This document shows positions 46,067 to 57,985 of a stretch of DNA of 64,000 nucleotides, in pieces. This DNA comes from Sarcocystis neurona. Its lineage: Eukaryota > Apicomplexa > Conoidasida > Eucoccidiorida > Sarcocystidae. The position numbers were made by a program, and so were the translations under genes. Every line of letters starts with the position of its first letter. Position 1 is the stretch's first letter. Under the pieces are notes generated by a model, which worked only from the letters and a program-made list of their open reading frames with translations, made no database searches and was not told where the DNA came from. The stretch is from contig KL647293.1 in the NCBI GenBank assembly GCA_000727475.1, forward strand, positions 2,882,853 to 2,946,852. Direction: 5' to 3'.

Positions 46067-47341
46067 GTTGAGAACGTAAAAATACTAAATAGTGTCTTGT
46101 GGGGCATGAAGATTGATGGCGTGTTACATCACCTCCTGTGGAGCGCGAAGATTTGTCGCCTGTCAGACGCGCTCAGTGGATACGAGTAAGGTTAACGTGT
46201 CGAATAGTTAACGCGTACGAACGTGTCCAATAATGACGCGTACAGTTTACGACATTTTGGGCTGTCTCTTTTCCCACACATGTGGGATTATCTCTCTCCG
46301 CTGTTCCCGGAAATTAAGGCTGAAGCACTTCACACGCTCGAAGGAGTTTGACCCCCCACGCTCAGCCTTTTAATTGAAGCAGATTTACCTTCCGCGCCCC
46401 AACGTGCTCGACACTGCGCGTGGGACACCAAGAGAAATAGTAATAACCAGAAAGCTATGGGTGACGTTGTTGAGGGCGTAACTCAAACATCTTGCGAGGT
46501 GCATGCACTCTTACATACTCGTGACGTGGTTTGCTAGTACGTATAGGTAGGTTTGCAGGACGCAGAGAGAAGGGGGCAAGAGAAAACCCGACGTCGGATT
46601 GCCCCTCTGATGAATCGGCTTTTTTCAACGTACAAGCTGAACTCCCGCTTTACAACGAACGCGTACACCCAAAGGTGCAAAACTGAAAAGTAGATCAACG
46701 ATGCAAGTAGCTGGATACACTTCTTATGCCGGTTTGCGCCTCCGCTTTATCAGGGGGTGACGCATACACGCTACTGCAAGTAATGTCCAGATCTGACGCC
46801 CTCCGTTGACCCCACAGGTTATCTCTGTTTCTATGGTTACCCAATAAAATAAGACCACAGATGTACAGAAATATATCTGGAGAAGTGAAGATGAGGGACT
46901 TGAACCTCAGAGAACGCGTAACACCTGGAAAATGGGAAGCAGTCGACGTCTACGTACCGACAAAAAAGTATCTTCGCACACACACGACGCTCTGGGATTG
47001 TGTGCAGGAGACAAGCCATTCGTGGGGCGGCTTTTCGATACGGAACCCACTCCAAAACGAGCATGAGTAGTCACAGTACGTGACGGCTCTTGTTTTTGCT
47101 GCATATTTGTACAATTACAGTATATGTAGTTCACATTTTACACGCGTCAGTGTGTGGGCACACGTACCCTTGCATGTACACGCGGTGTGCGTGAGCGCAA
47201 GGACATCCTTGTTCATCCACACGTACACAAATGCATACGCCCGCGTACGCAGTTGTGCATGTCACAGATGGTTTTTTAGTTTGAATAACGTGGCCACATG
47301 CATGTAGAGGTGTGAACGTGTTATTCAGGGGCAACTGCTGC
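46067..47341. other. Intergenic interval
   Basis: No supported gene. The minus sequence near 46890-46910 resembles a tRNA T-arm but lacks the rest of a tRNA. Confidence 0.5.
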
Positions 47342-47518
47342 TGACTCCTTGTTAGGACGGGTGGCAACATTTCGTTACGCCGTTGGAAACGTACACGAAA
47401 CCTTTCAACACCAAAGTCTAGAGAGGTTTTGATAACGGCAGAACCACAACTGCTGGAAATCTGCCACCCGTTGGGAGGACGTAAAATTTTCAAATCTTTC
47501 AACACACTGCTGTCCTGA
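47342..47518 (-). CDS. Candidate minus-strand exon, unknown protein
   Basis: After an acceptor (CGCTCGTTGACTCAG) at 47519 a phase-0 frame reads DSSVLKDLKILRPPNGWQIS, then SSCGSAVIKTSLDFGVERFR, with good codon pattern. It may end at a GTACGT donor near 47400 or run to about 47342. A second minus frame (47405-47719) is also open. No family recognised. Confidence 0.38.
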
Positions 47519-48077
47519 GTCAACGAGCGAGCGCAGAACCCTACAGTCGCACGTTAGCAACCGGGAGAAGGGCCACATTAAATGAGAAGTTGTTTCAGGC
47601 GGTTCCGGCGATGCGCTATTTGGAGTGTGGATCAAGCACGTTCGCAGCGTTGTCTCGCGGAAGACAGGCGTGTAGCATAGAAGATTCCTGTTCAGACGCC
47701 ATTTAACCACATGATGCAACTAAAAGCCCCGTTTACGTGGCGATACTCAAAGTGGTACATACTGAGTCATACCTAGGGAGCACTGCCCTAAACAGGCCAG
47801 CTCGTGAAGAGATATATTTCTTGTAGCTTGGTGACAACAATGTATTCAGCGCTTCTCGATGTTGCTTCTTTTTCCGCTTGCTTTGTAGCTCGCCGAGAGT
47901 CAGAAGAAAGGAAGGCGCAGCACTCCGGAACACCTCTTGGCCACGACAATTGTAAGCGAGTGGGATGAGAGCAATACAACATGCGATCCCACCTACAAAC
48001 GGGTGTGATATTGAACGGGTGCCATGTCATCGTATCGGTACTGGCACAAATTCCTGAGGCACAGAAAATAAACTGCG

Positions 48078-48416
48078 CTACAGCGTCCCACACGGAGTCT
48101 CTGAGAAACGGGGAGAGTTTAGCTGGACGTCCAGCGTCAATTCGCAGGCGCTAGAGTGTCGAATGCCAAAAGTGTGTGTGTCTGCACACGTAAATCCATT
48201 ATTGCGCATCCCAGCGCTTGCCATCTCTGCTACTGGTGATGAAAGGCTGTCTACTTTCACGAAATTAAAAAATTTCTTGTAGGGACTTAAAGCTCGTCTA
48301 GTGCACAGTGCTCCTAAGTACACTGCTGTAACCCACAAGGTCAGCTTCCATTGCTCTCGGTGTTTGCAGGAACGCATTTCTTCTGGTTCACGTATATTTT
48401 CCACATAAGTGCCACC
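48078..48416 (-). CDS. Last exon of an unknown protein with one membrane segment
   Basis: Acceptor (GATGCTATGCTAG) at 48417, then a phase-0 frame of 112 codons to a TAG at 48078-48080. It begins GGTYVENIREPEEMRSCKHR, has a probable membrane helix (WKLTLWVTAVYLGALC) followed by basic residues, then a polar tail. The coding pattern is good. Upstream exons were not found. Confidence 0.48.
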   Translation of the reverse strand, partial: GGTYVENIREPEEMRSCKHREQWKLTLWVTAVYLGALCTRRALSPYKKFFNFVKVDSLSSPVAEMASAGMRNNGFTCADTHTFGIRHSSACELTLDVQLNSPRFSETPCGTL

Positions 48417-48479
48417 CTAGCATAGCATCGGCCTCGGAGGCTGCAGCTGCCTCTGAAGGCTCACGGAAGAGGATTACAC

Positions 48480-48824
48480 TTGTATGTGTTGTGGGTGCGT
48501 TCGCGCGCTTTTCTGGGGAGATACGATCTGCAGAACTCAACGCCCGCCGTCGTGGATAATTTTTTCAGACTTTATACAGTAATGCGTAAATGTATGAGAC
48601 ACAACCTACAAGGTGGCAAAGCATTTTTAGGCCTTTCGCTTGTGTATGCTGGTCCATTCGCGCCCGCGTGGCCCTGCTGTCTAGCGCGTTCTACTGCGCG
48701 CCGTATTGTCCCTCATCAGTTTCGGTTTGCGTTACGTCGGGATCAAAGTGTACGCAAGCTGTTATGTATGTATGCTCGCTTACTTTTGCACCTCTTCTGT
48801 GGTGTGTTTCAGTCTATAGCCTAG
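48480..48824 (+). CDS. Weak plus-strand ORF
   Basis: 115 codons open with no ATG at the start and Arg/Leu-rich composition (VVDNFFRLYTVMRKCMRHNL). It could be an exon, but there is no splice support. Confidence 0.22.
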   Translation: MYVLWVRSRAFLGRYDLQNSTPAVVDNFFRLYTVMRKCMRHNLQGGKAFLGLSLVYAGPFAPAWPCCLARSTARRIVPHQFRFALRRDQSVRKLLCMYARLLLHLFCGVFQSIA

Positions 48825-50060
48825 TCACAGCACACAGCGCATTACGTTGGTACAGAGTCTCGTATCTCGTAAGCCGAATGGGCCCGTCAAAAAGCCTGGA
48901 GCACGCGCAATTTCGGGGCCGAATTTCGTATGTTGGTGACACAGACGAACACCTGTGACACCTTCCGCAGGGACCAAGCAACACTGGGTAACAAATTATA
49001 CTAGGTACGTCTTGTTTGCGTGCTCGCGCTAGCAGTTCAGAGTTCAGACTGCAGTCTCCTCTTGACAAAGGAACTTACACCCGCTGCTAACTGACACGGA
49101 GACCTTGTGTATGAATTTAAAGCACAGGCGGGCGCACGCTACGAGGCGGAGTACTCGTGGAGTTAAACTCTGGAATCCTGTCTTCTTGTGCGTTGTGCAG
49201 CGCAACCATCGTGCCCCTATCACCGTTATACGTACCACAATGTGCCTGCATGTGTAAACGGGCAAAAAAGTCATAGTTAGTGTACTTCTACAGACGAAGA
49301 ATGCCGCACTGTTGCACGTCATACGACACAACTGCCTTGTGTTTAGCGTAAGGAATCCACACCACCAAGCATGTGCACGTTTGTCAGTTCCGTTAATCGT
49401 CCAGACCGCATTCAAGGAGTTGACTCTCAGACGGCATGCACTTGATCGTTTCAATGTAGCACCTCATTTCATGTGTCAGCAAGGATAGGATACAAACGAC
49501 CAGCAACATAAACCCGAAGTCACTGAAGAGTTTGGGAGACCAACGATGATTTCAACATGTTGCTAGGTCCGACGTTAAGCATATGACCACAAGGCTACGT
49601 CGGGACTGCGCCGCGGCCATCGGCATTACGTGAATATAGTGGCAACCTGGGGGCGCTGGGCGCTGGCTGGCGCACGGACAGATCCGCTACGTGTGAACGC
49701 ATTGAGAGTCACATTATTTGATGAAGTGGTCCACATCAGCTGACTATTGCTGCACGCGATACACTCAAAAGAGCTAGGACTATTTCGCATTCTTACCAAT
49801 ATTTGCGACTGCAGAAGGCGCTCATACTTTGAAAGAGTGGAGACCATATTCATACGTCAAGCACCTCCTTTTGTAGAGAATCCGAAAGCCATACCAATAA
49901 TGTTCGCTTCTTCCTTTCTACACTATCTTTGATCATCGAGGCATCTCGTACCAGCGAGTACTTTTGAAAGGAAGTGAACCTTCAGGTGGCGCAGACGGAG
50001 GACTGCAACCGTAACCTTCAGCCACTATCTTGTATATTTGTTCTGTTTTGCTCAATATAG
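48825..50060. other. No supported gene
   Basis: The minus frame 49044-49454 (136 codons, Cys/Arg-rich) is the longest but has no splice or start support. Confidence 0.4.
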
Positions 50061-50242
50061 TGAAGACCACCGTCCACAGACTGGTTTTTTCGCACTCGTG
50101 CGTGACGGCGCGGCACCACCGCGTGAATCTAGTCGTTTGCCTCGGTGCTTTCTGTCACGGGCGCCCGCACAAGGCAGTGTTTCTTACGAGCGAATTGCCC
50201 TCCCCGTGTGTCCGCGTATACGAACGACTAACCCCAGCATAC
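50061..50242 (+). CDS. Candidate internal exon, unknown protein
   Basis: Bounded by a strong acceptor (TCTGTTTTGCTCAATATAG) and a perfect donor (CATAC|GTAAGA) at 50243, 182 nt with coding-like codons: EDHRPQTGFFALVRDGAAPP then Arg/Pro-rich. Entry needs two preceding bases; exit phase 1. Neighbouring exons not found. Confidence 0.38.
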
Positions 50243-51572
50243 GTAAGAATATAATTTGCACCCAGACAAACGATGGGATCACAGCCATTCTCCTCGGACC
50301 AGCTTGAGCTGTGAGATATATCTCACTTTCAAACTTTATACGTCACAAGTTTCGAATGCGCGTATGTGCGAGTGATTTGAGGTACTATTACGGGTGGTGT
50401 CATTGAGACAACGTCACAATGCTTTGACTCTACCTGGTTTTTGTGGGGTGAAAAGGAAGAAAACTGGTTCAGCTTCTTCTTCCCAGTGAGCATTTGACTC
50501 TTCATGGCTTCCAAGAAGCCACAGGCATTGACACCGGAGCGACCTACACAGGCTACCAGAGGAATATCACTCTAGACTCACGCTTCTGCGGGTGCTCCTT
50601 GCATTGTCCATGTGGGTTGGTTGAGAAAGGACAAGAGACCTCTGCTCTCATTTCCCAGCGACGCTGAATTTTCTTCACCCTTTCATTACCCGTTCGTGAC
50701 ACGTCGGCGCTCGAACGTGTAGAGAGCGTGGACAGTTAAATGTATTCGTGTGCGTGCCCTTCCCGCACACACGTGCATTATATGCGTGTACCACTAGCGG
50801 GCGCCCCAAAGTTGTGTTTGCCTGTTTACCCGTGACAATCCTTATGGCCCGCCGCCCTGTCCCACATGCGCACGGTGACACCATTACTATTCATTTATTT
50901 CTCCAACTCTTTGCAAGCCCGTACGTGTAGGGGACAATGCAGCGAATGCAGACGTCAATCAAGCTACACGTACGTCTCAGGTCCGACCATCTAGTAATGT
51001 AGCCCCCTCCAAGCTCAGACAGGCGTATAACCACGTTGATACACCTACATACACACACACACGCTAACACACACACACGCTCACACACACACACACACAC
51101 ATACACACACACACACACACACACAGAGAAACCGTTTCACAGTCAGCTGCGCAGGTATGAACCTTACCGCCATTCAAGCGTATACACTGCTGGGGAATTG
51201 AACACGTTAGTAGGGCGCAGTGCAGATGGTGAGCCATTCAAGAAGCCTTGCAATGTCCGACTGTACAGCGGGAAACAAGGCAGCTACGTAGAAACTTGTC
51301 ATGCGATGTGATAAATCAGCTCCACAGGTGAACAGGCGATATGAGTGGTAATTCGTGAATTCTGCGTTGAAGAAGGATACACACGTCGTCGAGGAAACAT
51401 TCCCGGAACCTTACTGCCAATGTTCTGTAGGCAGCGCAGTGCTAGTTTTCATCGCCACTACAACCATCGAGTGAATTGCCTCTTCGCCACTTTCCGTGTA
51501 ATTTGAGAAGTCAGTACAGTTCATATTCTAAACAGTGTCAGAGGCGTTCTCTGACTGGCCAGATCGATTGAG
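50243..51572. other. No supported gene; contains CA microsatellite
   Basis: Short frames only, plus the (CA)n array at 51049-51125. Confidence 0.45.
51049..51125. repeat. Interrupted (CA)n microsatellite
   Basis: About 77 nt of CA repeats with CGCTAA, CGCTC and AT interruptions. Confidence 0.95.
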
Positions 51573-52274
51573 ATGATCAGGGTACAAATTTACCTGTTAG
51601 TCGTGGTCAGTAATAGAGTTCGTGGATATCTATTTCAGCGCTGCGGGTGTCGCACGCCTCACGGTGAAGGCGGCTACTATATCTTTCTTCAACGATACTA
51701 CTTGACAACGTATAACGACAACATTAGACGGGCATTCGAGGAACTTCTTGAACTTTCATCTGATCGTCTGATCACCGGGTGTACGCAAAAAAGCACGTCT
51801 GCTACAACAATACTTCTTCCTTCAACGGACCTGCAGAACAACGGATTCGCTGGCTTTTACCAGACTGGGGCAAAGAGTGGACTTGCTTTTTTGCTTGGTG
51901 TCAACGGTAGCAGCTACACGTCATTCGATTTTGTCACTCTTTACCTAGGCAGGTCAATTGTATTTCCCGGTGATTAAGTGGGAAACTCTACCGTAAATAT
52001 CCTCTATCCATACGAGTCTAGCTTCCCCGTTTCGTCCCCGTACACGTGCAATTTGTTGTTTAGTCATAAGGCTACGCACTTTCCACATTTTTTTCTGTGT
52101 GTGGGAATTGCCCTCAGATTTACTGTGCGCGTGTTCTGCCTCCCCGTTGAGAGTGACACTCAGAAAGAAAATTCTTTCACCTCTTCGTCACTTCCCCACA
52201 GAATACCTCCTTTGGTGATGCCGAAATCTGAGGCTGCGATACGGGTACTGCTGACTTTTGTAGCACCCCGATGA
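51573..52274 (+). CDS. Unknown protein; ORF split by one in-frame stop
   Basis: ATG 51573 opens 134 codons (MIRVQIYLLVVVSNRVRGYL, later IRRAFEELLELSSDRLITGC) to TAA 51975-51977. The same frame then continues for another 98 codons to TGA 52272-52274. The first part is well-balanced and protein-like, with a hydrophobic N-terminus that could be a weak signal sequence. The second part is also plausible (Ser/Phe/Pro-rich). Either the protein ends at the first stop, or a small intron removes it, or the locus is a decaying gene. No family recognised. Confidence 0.5.
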
Positions 52275-52811
52275 ATCTCGTTCCAGCTAAAAGATCATTC
52301 TCTGCCGCCTCGCGTGTGCTTATAAAATTGAAGATGTGTTCTTCCTCCCCCGACATTTTTTAATGATGCGCAGAGATTTGATAATCAAAATGTACGCAAG
52401 CTGCGGACAGGGAAACAATGTTGTTCAGGCGTCGCAAGATACACGCTGAGATGCAGCTCCGCTGCGACATACTTCTCCGTTGCGTGGCTGTGCCACGATT
52501 CCAAAGCGAAAATGAGCTTTTACTGACCGTAGGCCCTCAGAATGCTGGTGCTGTGGGCCACTGACCTTGTATGACATTTTCGTATCCGCAGCACAAACGT
52601 ATTGCTACCTGCGACTCGGTCGATACTCACTTCCCCCCTCCCGCTGCGTCGCTACGCTTTGCTGCGTTGCGAAAAGCGTACCACGCTACCTACTCTGCCT
52701 TTCCCCGGGGTCGTGCCTCAGTGGGCCTTACCCTTCTTCAAGTCATTTAGCGTATCTGCCAATCTAAGGTTTTCAACACTCTGGTTATCGCGTCTGCGTA
52801 ACGGACACGCC
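52275..52811. other. No supported gene
   Basis: Pyrimidine-rich plus strand in the second half; only short frames. Confidence 0.45.
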
Positions 52812-52861
52812 CTACGCAAGTATTTCGTGTAACACGTTTGACGGCAAAGTATTCTGGGTAC

Positions 52862-53162
52862 GTACTTTGGAAAGTACCCTGCATACTTCGTCATCTGCCT
52901 GAAGGGTGCGCTCACGAAATGTACGGGTGGTGTGTTTGTTAGTGAAAGATTGCTCTCTTGTCCCTTCCTGCTCTGAGCGATGCACAGTGATACCTGAGTG
53001 CCCTAATTCTGGTTCCTTCTGTACGAGGGAGCGTCCGGTGTCACCGCCTGCTGATGGTTGAAGGTGGCGTTGGCCTCTCTGTGACTGCTTTTCCTGTCGT
53101 CGATGTGAAGCCAGCCACCAGCGGAGGGAATGTCCTTCGGAGATGACCTTGCCTCGGTGCAC
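52862..53162 (-). CDS. Candidate minus-strand exon, polar protein
   Basis: Hydrophilic frame (WWLASHRRQEKQSQRGQRHL, later TREQSFTNKHTTRTFRERTL) ending at a GTACGT donor near 52861. Purine-first codons. It overlaps the start of the plus ORF at 53130 by 33 nt. No family recognised. Confidence 0.35.
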
Positions 53163-53474
53163 CCAGGCAACCTATCCGCGTCGAAGAATTGGCTATCACT
53201 CCATATCTTCCGTGTGCGCATGATAGGTAAAGTTCTCATAGTGTGTTACATTCGTTTCCTTCATTACATGTCAACTTGCTGTTTTCAGCTGGGCACTTCA
53301 TTGCCGGCTCTACAGTTCCTTCGCATGCGGGCGGGACGTCCCCGTCTCTTGCACCACAAGCGACGTGTGAATTTTAAGATTGGGCACAAGCATGATACTA
53401 CAGGCAACATGTACGCTTACGGAGGGACATCTGTAACTTTGGTCGTGGCGTACAGTGGAAATCATCAAACTTAA
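53130..53474 (+). CDS. 114-residue ORF, possible membrane protein
   Basis: ATG 53130 (MSFGDDLASVHPGNLSASKN) to TAA. The frame is open throughout, with a hydrophobic middle (GKVLIVCYIRFLHYMSTCC) and a basic, ordered-looking tail (LLHHKRRVNFKIGHKHDTTG then NMYAYGGTSVTLVVAYSG). A good acceptor (TTGCTGTTTTCAG) inside the frame means the second half may be an exon joined to something else. Confidence 0.42.
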   Translation: MSFGDDLASVHPGNLSASKNWLSLHIFRVRMIGKVLIVCYIRFLHYMSTCCFQLGTSLPALQFLRMRAGRPRLLHHKRRVNFKIGHKHDTTGNMYAYGGTSVTLVVAYSGNHQT

Positions 53475-54623
53475 TTTTTGGAGACCTTTTCGGCTCCCTT
53501 GTAGCTTTAGAGCTCTTTGCCTCCCTTTGTGTGTATGTCTCCACGGTCCTGGCCGTGCCCCGCGCTAGTTTGGTCGGCATCAGTCCTCATGCGCGTTACT
53601 TTTCTCCTGCTGAATCATTTCTCCCCCATGTGTCACCAACGTAAGTCAGCTGACTCCGCTGAGCATTTCTATCTTTCGCAGTGCCGTGTCGCATGTAGTC
53701 GTACTCACACGTAACATGCGTCTCGTTCCGCAATTTGGTGAGCCACGTCGAGGCATGCGACCTCTCTTCAGCCCCATTAATCACGGCGTTTCTTTTCATT
53801 TCTCGTCACGAAAGGATGGAGGACATGTCTTTGATTGAGCGTACCTATTTGTCTCGTGCATGGCCTTTCTCCGCGTCGCCTGACTTCCAATTCTCTACTA
53901 AAAGACCCCTACGCTCTACCGATAATCGCTGCTGGTAGGTAGCACGCTAGAAAACAAGACTCAACAGAAGTCTGTCGATGAACGTCCGCGGAAAGCAGTG
54001 GTCCCCCCCCTTCGGAGGGAGCTTTGGGAGGAAAGGATGATGAAGGGAACTTTACTGCTGCTGTGTCACAGCTCGGAGCGAACTTCTTTCACGTTCAAGA
54101 GGTTTTCAACCTATTGTTTTTCGCTTCTGGCGGATACCTCCACAGCCGTTGTGTCAACAATGCATGGTGCATGTTTCCCTACTAAACAACAAGTGGTTTT
54201 TCTTCCGCATGAGAGCACTAGAGAATTATTCATTACTCCTGACTATTCACTGGCGTACCTATTCACTGCCGTACAGGTGGTTTCCTGCCTGTTTCGCGTC
54301 ACTTGACTGGTCGGTGTGAAGTCAGTCTGATACTGTTTTTCGTTCCCACGCGGCGATTTCCAGCACCAAGAAAGCTCCTGGAGCGGAGATATACACAATG
54401 ACAACCACAGGAAGCTGCACTCCAGAGTTGCGGCGTACCTTCACCAATTAGCAGAAGACAAGCAGGAGAAGGCAGCGCAGCATTAAAAGGAGGGAACAAC
54501 AGCAGCAGGAGAAAGCGTAGCACGGCAAAGGCATGCCAAGACGTTGACACACGCGCAGCTTAGCGCATCGCGTAGAAGCTAGCAGCGTGTGGAGATGCGT
54601 GAGCTGCGCCGCTGCCAAACCAA
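53475..54623. other. No firmly supported gene
   Basis: A minus frame at 54299-54550 begins with a signal-peptide-like stretch (FAVLRFLLLLLFPPFNAALP) but starts with GTG and lacks support. The plus frame 53998-54306 is weak. Confidence 0.35.
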
Positions 54624-54893
54624 ATGGGTACGCCGGGTGCGTCACGTGAGAGAAATTTTGTAGACGACATTATACGTAGATTTGTAGGGAAGGGCTGGCC
54701 TTTTTCACGCGATAGTGGACCGGCTGCGTCCTTCTTTTATGTGAAGGTTTACCGTGCAGCTTCCTGGGCCTTTTTGTGTGCTTTTAACATGGATATTGAC
54801 ATCTGTCTTTGTTTCACCACTGAAATTTCCCATTACGTTGTCAGTGAGGAGCTGGCTTCAGGTCACGCAGCACTTGGACTGCTGTTGACGTAG
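54624..54893 (+). CDS. 89-residue ORF, unknown
   Basis: ATG 54624 (MGTPGASRERNFVDDIIRRF) to TAG 54891-54893, coding-like and partly hydrophobic at the end. The same frame continues after the TAG into the Lys/Ala-rich frame at 54894-55415, so the two may be parts of one gene if the TAG lies in an intron (it also forms a GACGTAG acceptor). Confidence 0.38.
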   Translation: MGTPGASRERNFVDDIIRRFVGKGWPFSRDSGPAASFFYVKVYRAASWAFLCAFNMDIDICLCFTTEISHYVVSEELASGHAALGLLLT

Positions 54894-55415
54894 CAACTGG
54901 TGGGCGTTAGCGTCAGCGGCAAGGGGAGAAACACTGTCGTCAGCGGCAGCAAGAAGAAAGCAGCAGTCGCGGAGCAAGGAAGAGAAGCGGCTGCAGAGAG
55001 GAAAAAGGCCGCAGCAGGAGTAAACGACATCAAGAGGGAACAGCAGCGAGCGGAAGCCGCGGCAAATGCAAGCAGCGACAAGTGGAAGCAGCAGCAGGAA
55101 AAAGCCGGAGCCGGTGGAAGCAGCAACAAGTGGAAAGAGGAAAAGGGATCACGAGCGGGGATAGCAGGGAGAGTGAACAGCAGCGAGAGGAAGCTGGGGC
55201 AGTTGAAGCGGAACGGATGCTCCAGTACCAGAAGCAAGAGGAGCCGACCAACGTGTGCAGGAGAAGAAAAAGTAGCAGCAAAAGAGAAAAGCAGCACACG
55301 CCGCTTCTCCTCCTTCTGCTGCGGCAGTAGCTGCGGCCTCCGATTCTGCAGAGAAGAACGCTGTCTGCGGAGGCAGGAAGGAGAATGCGTGGAAAAGAGG
55401 GACGGTGTGTCGTAG
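54894..55415 (+). CDS. Lys/Ala/Gln-rich low-complexity protein or exon
   Basis: Open frame after a GACGTAG acceptor: QLVGVSVSGKGRNTVVSGSK then repeated Lys-Ala-Ala/Glu-Arg motifs built on interrupted CAG/AAG codons, then a Ser/Cys/Arg-rich end to a TAG at 55413. The composition predicts a charged helix or coiled coil. Another plus frame (55082-55330) is also open because of the repeats, so the frame is not certain. Confidence 0.3.
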   Translation, partial: QLVGVSVSGKGRNTVVSGSKKKAAVAEQGREAAAERKKAAAGVNDIKREQQRAEAAANASSDKWKQQQEKAGAGGSSNKWKEEKGSRAGIAGRVNSSERKLGQLKRNGCSSTRSKRSRPTCAGEEKVAAKEKSSTRRFSSFCCGSSCGLRFCREERCLRRQEGECVEKRDGVS

Positions 55416-55702
55416 TCCAGAATGAGAGAATTTTGTGAAGAAAACCGCTACTTTTTAAGAAGCACATAAAATGCGGAAGCTCACACAAAGGGCCACATGT
55501 GAATTCTCGACGTAGAAGTCAAGTGTTTACAGATAAAGATTTGTGTAAGTGCACTATCACTGGAGTCCAAGAACCCGGTGATTGTGCGTTTTCTTGTCCT
55601 TTTTTATATTTTTGAAGAAAAATTCTCTGCGCGCAGCCGACAGCATCACCCTGCTGCTGCAGATCGGGCTGCAGGACCGGTGCCCTGCTGTATCTGGTAT
55701 CT

Positions 55703-56372
55703 GTGCGCGCCGCGGAAAGCAGCGCCGTTGCCTCTGCCTTGAATTTTCAGGGTTGCGAAATTTTGGCGCGCCTTGTGGCGGCAGCGGCAGCAGGAAGGGC
55801 AACGGCACCGAATAAAGCGGATTTTGGTAGCAGCACCCGTGCACCAGATACGCAGACGCCGTTCTGGTTCGCAACTGCTTCAGCAGGAACACGTCGCCGT
55901 AAGCAGCAGCAATTCCAGCGAAAACAGCACGGCTGGTAGCAGCGCTCATAGCGCGCCTGGCAGCAGCAGTCACCGCAACAGCAGTGGCGTCAGGACAGCA
56001 AACCGCAGTCGCAGCAGCCCTGCTGTAGGAGCAGCAGCAGCAGCGGCACCGAGCGCGGTGATAAAAGGGAGATTGGTGACGCGTTTTTGTGCTGCAGAGA
56101 GTGCGAGCAGCACCCGCGGCAGAAGACCTCCTGCCTGCTCGCTTGGTGCTGTAGGAACAGCGGCACGTCCACAGAGGAAAGGAGAAAAAGAAAATAAACA
56201 GAAGCGAACGACGATGGTGCTCGTTCTGTCGGATCGAAAGACGTCAAAGACGCAACCGATCGAGTTCTCCGTGTCGGGGTACTCGAATACGTATGGGGGA
56301 GCCAACTTTACCTATTGCAGAGGCATAGGCGTTACCGGGTACGCTGTGGGCCACCGCCGTCTTTCTCTTTAA
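55703..56372 (+). CDS. Low-complexity Ser/Ala/Gln-rich protein candidate
   Basis: Two overlapping plus frames (55703-55939; 55773-56372) are open through CAG/GCA-rich DNA. The longer one has Ser/Asn/Gln runs, an AAAAA stretch and a more ordered C-terminus (VLVLSDRKTSKTQPIEFSVS then GYSNTYGGANFTYCRGIGVT). Start and splice unknown. Confidence 0.3.
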
Positions 56373-56378
56373 GTAGAG

Positions 56379-56417
<39 letters not shown>
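56379..56417. repeat. (TA)n microsatellite
   Basis: About 39 nt of TA with one CA interruption, 6 nt after the stop of the frame ending at 56372. Confidence 0.95.
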
Positions 56418-56420
<3 letters not shown>

Positions 56421-57800
56421 CACATCTGTTTTCGAGTGCGTATATATATGTGCAAACATGAAATCGCATTCAAACCGTCACCTGTATAGGTGTTTGTGTA
56501 TGCAGGTACGTAGCACGTGTCTCTCTCTGTTGCTCTTTTTGACTCTGTGTGTGTCTGTCTCTTCCTCTGTGGCGCACGTGCTCCTTCTCCGGTTCTCTTC
56601 TCTCTGTACGTGTGATGGGGCTTGCAGTGGGAAGCCCAGAAAAATGACTGCGCGTGAAGATTCTTGTGTGCAATTGTAGGGGCGTAGACGCACGTGTGTC
56701 TGTTCAAGCCCGGTAAAGTTGACGTGGAGAAGTCAGCCGCATCTCTAACAGAAAAAACCCCACCTTTTGCGTAGGCGTATGTGTCTTTAGTAGATGCGCC
56801 TGCGTGAACACAGAAATCCTAGCGCATGCGTGTGTAGACAGGTGCCTGTGTACGTGTCTGCCTGTCCCTTAGTCTGTAGACATTTGTGTATTCACGCTTG
56901 ACACGAGTATATAGCTATGAACAGATGAATGTGCCGCCCACGCTCTACGTAGAGATTGTACACACGCGTGGCTTCACTTCCGCCCGCACGCGTCGCGCGC
57001 ATATACGATGACGGTGGGAGTCCGGCGTAGACGCGGCGTAGGAGGCGGAAGACGTGGCCGTGGTGTACGTACACTGCAACATTTCTCAAGTTACAGTGTG
57101 AAACTGAGCACGGTTGACAAGTTCAAAAGCGGGCGTATCAAGCCTAAACGCAGGAGGTGCTTCGTGACTTAAACTGCGTTTTAAGGGCATCCGTTGAACT
57201 AGACACCATTCTCACAATGGGACGTGTTAGTGAGGCCGTTTTACGAAGGAATTTCGCGGTTTGCGTACAGTGGAACGGTGCGCACAAGAGGTGGTGCGGG
57301 TGTCACACGAAGGGGCGACCGGGATGGACGTACGGGAACACGCCAACTGTTTAGCTAAGTAGAAGCTGCGCATTCGTGCCCTGCAAATAGAGAATCTTAT
57401 TAGGCCACGTGCACCATCTATACCCGATGGAAGACTGAAGCATCAGCTCACATGCACGCGGTTTTCCTTTAATGAGTTTTGTCGTAAACTAATTGCGGCA
57501 GGCCACTTGGGCGGTCTCCGTCCACAGGAGCTATGCACACAAGCCGGCTCTCCAGCGGAGACAGAGACTGCTCATAAGCTGCACTATTGTTGTACCGCAG
57601 TGACAAGTCTCGTACGTGCACGGTGTACGTACATCGGATATTCACGTGTACAGCTATTTGAGCTTTTTATCCGAAGTGTGCCGTGCGACTTGAGCGGTTG
57701 TCGTGCTGAGCTTTGTGTGGACCCGGTGGGGTGCGAAGCATGCGCACGCGCTGTACACAGACTACGGTGCGGGCGTGACGTTCGTTTGACACTGCGTTTG
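56421..57800. other. No supported gene
   Basis: Short frames, TG-rich and CTCT-rich stretches. Holds GTACGTAC palindromes near 57065 and 57626. Confidence 0.45.
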
Positions 57801-57985
57801 ACGGGGTTGAGCGTGTCAGGAGGTGTACGTACACCGGAAGAGTGCATCTGACGGGGTCGATCGTGTCGGGAGGTGTATGACACCTGGCCAGTGCGTTCGA
57901 CGGGGTCGAGCGTGTCGGGAGCTGTACGTACACTTGAAACCGCGTTTGACGGGGTCGTGCGTGTCGGGCGTACGTACACCACCGC
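57801..57985. repeat. 49-50-bp minisatellite, about 3.7 copies
   Basis: Units start ACGGGGT at 57801, 57851, 57900 and 57949. Each carries ACGGGGTYGANCGTGTCRGG followed by a TGTACGTACA-type palindrome (perfect 14-bp GGTGTACGTACACC in unit 1 at 57822-57835). Confidence 0.88.

Noticed and set aside
46888..46912. tRNA-like B-box on the minus strand (GGTTCAAGTCC)
   Set aside because: No A-box, anticodon arm or matching acceptor stem at the right distance.
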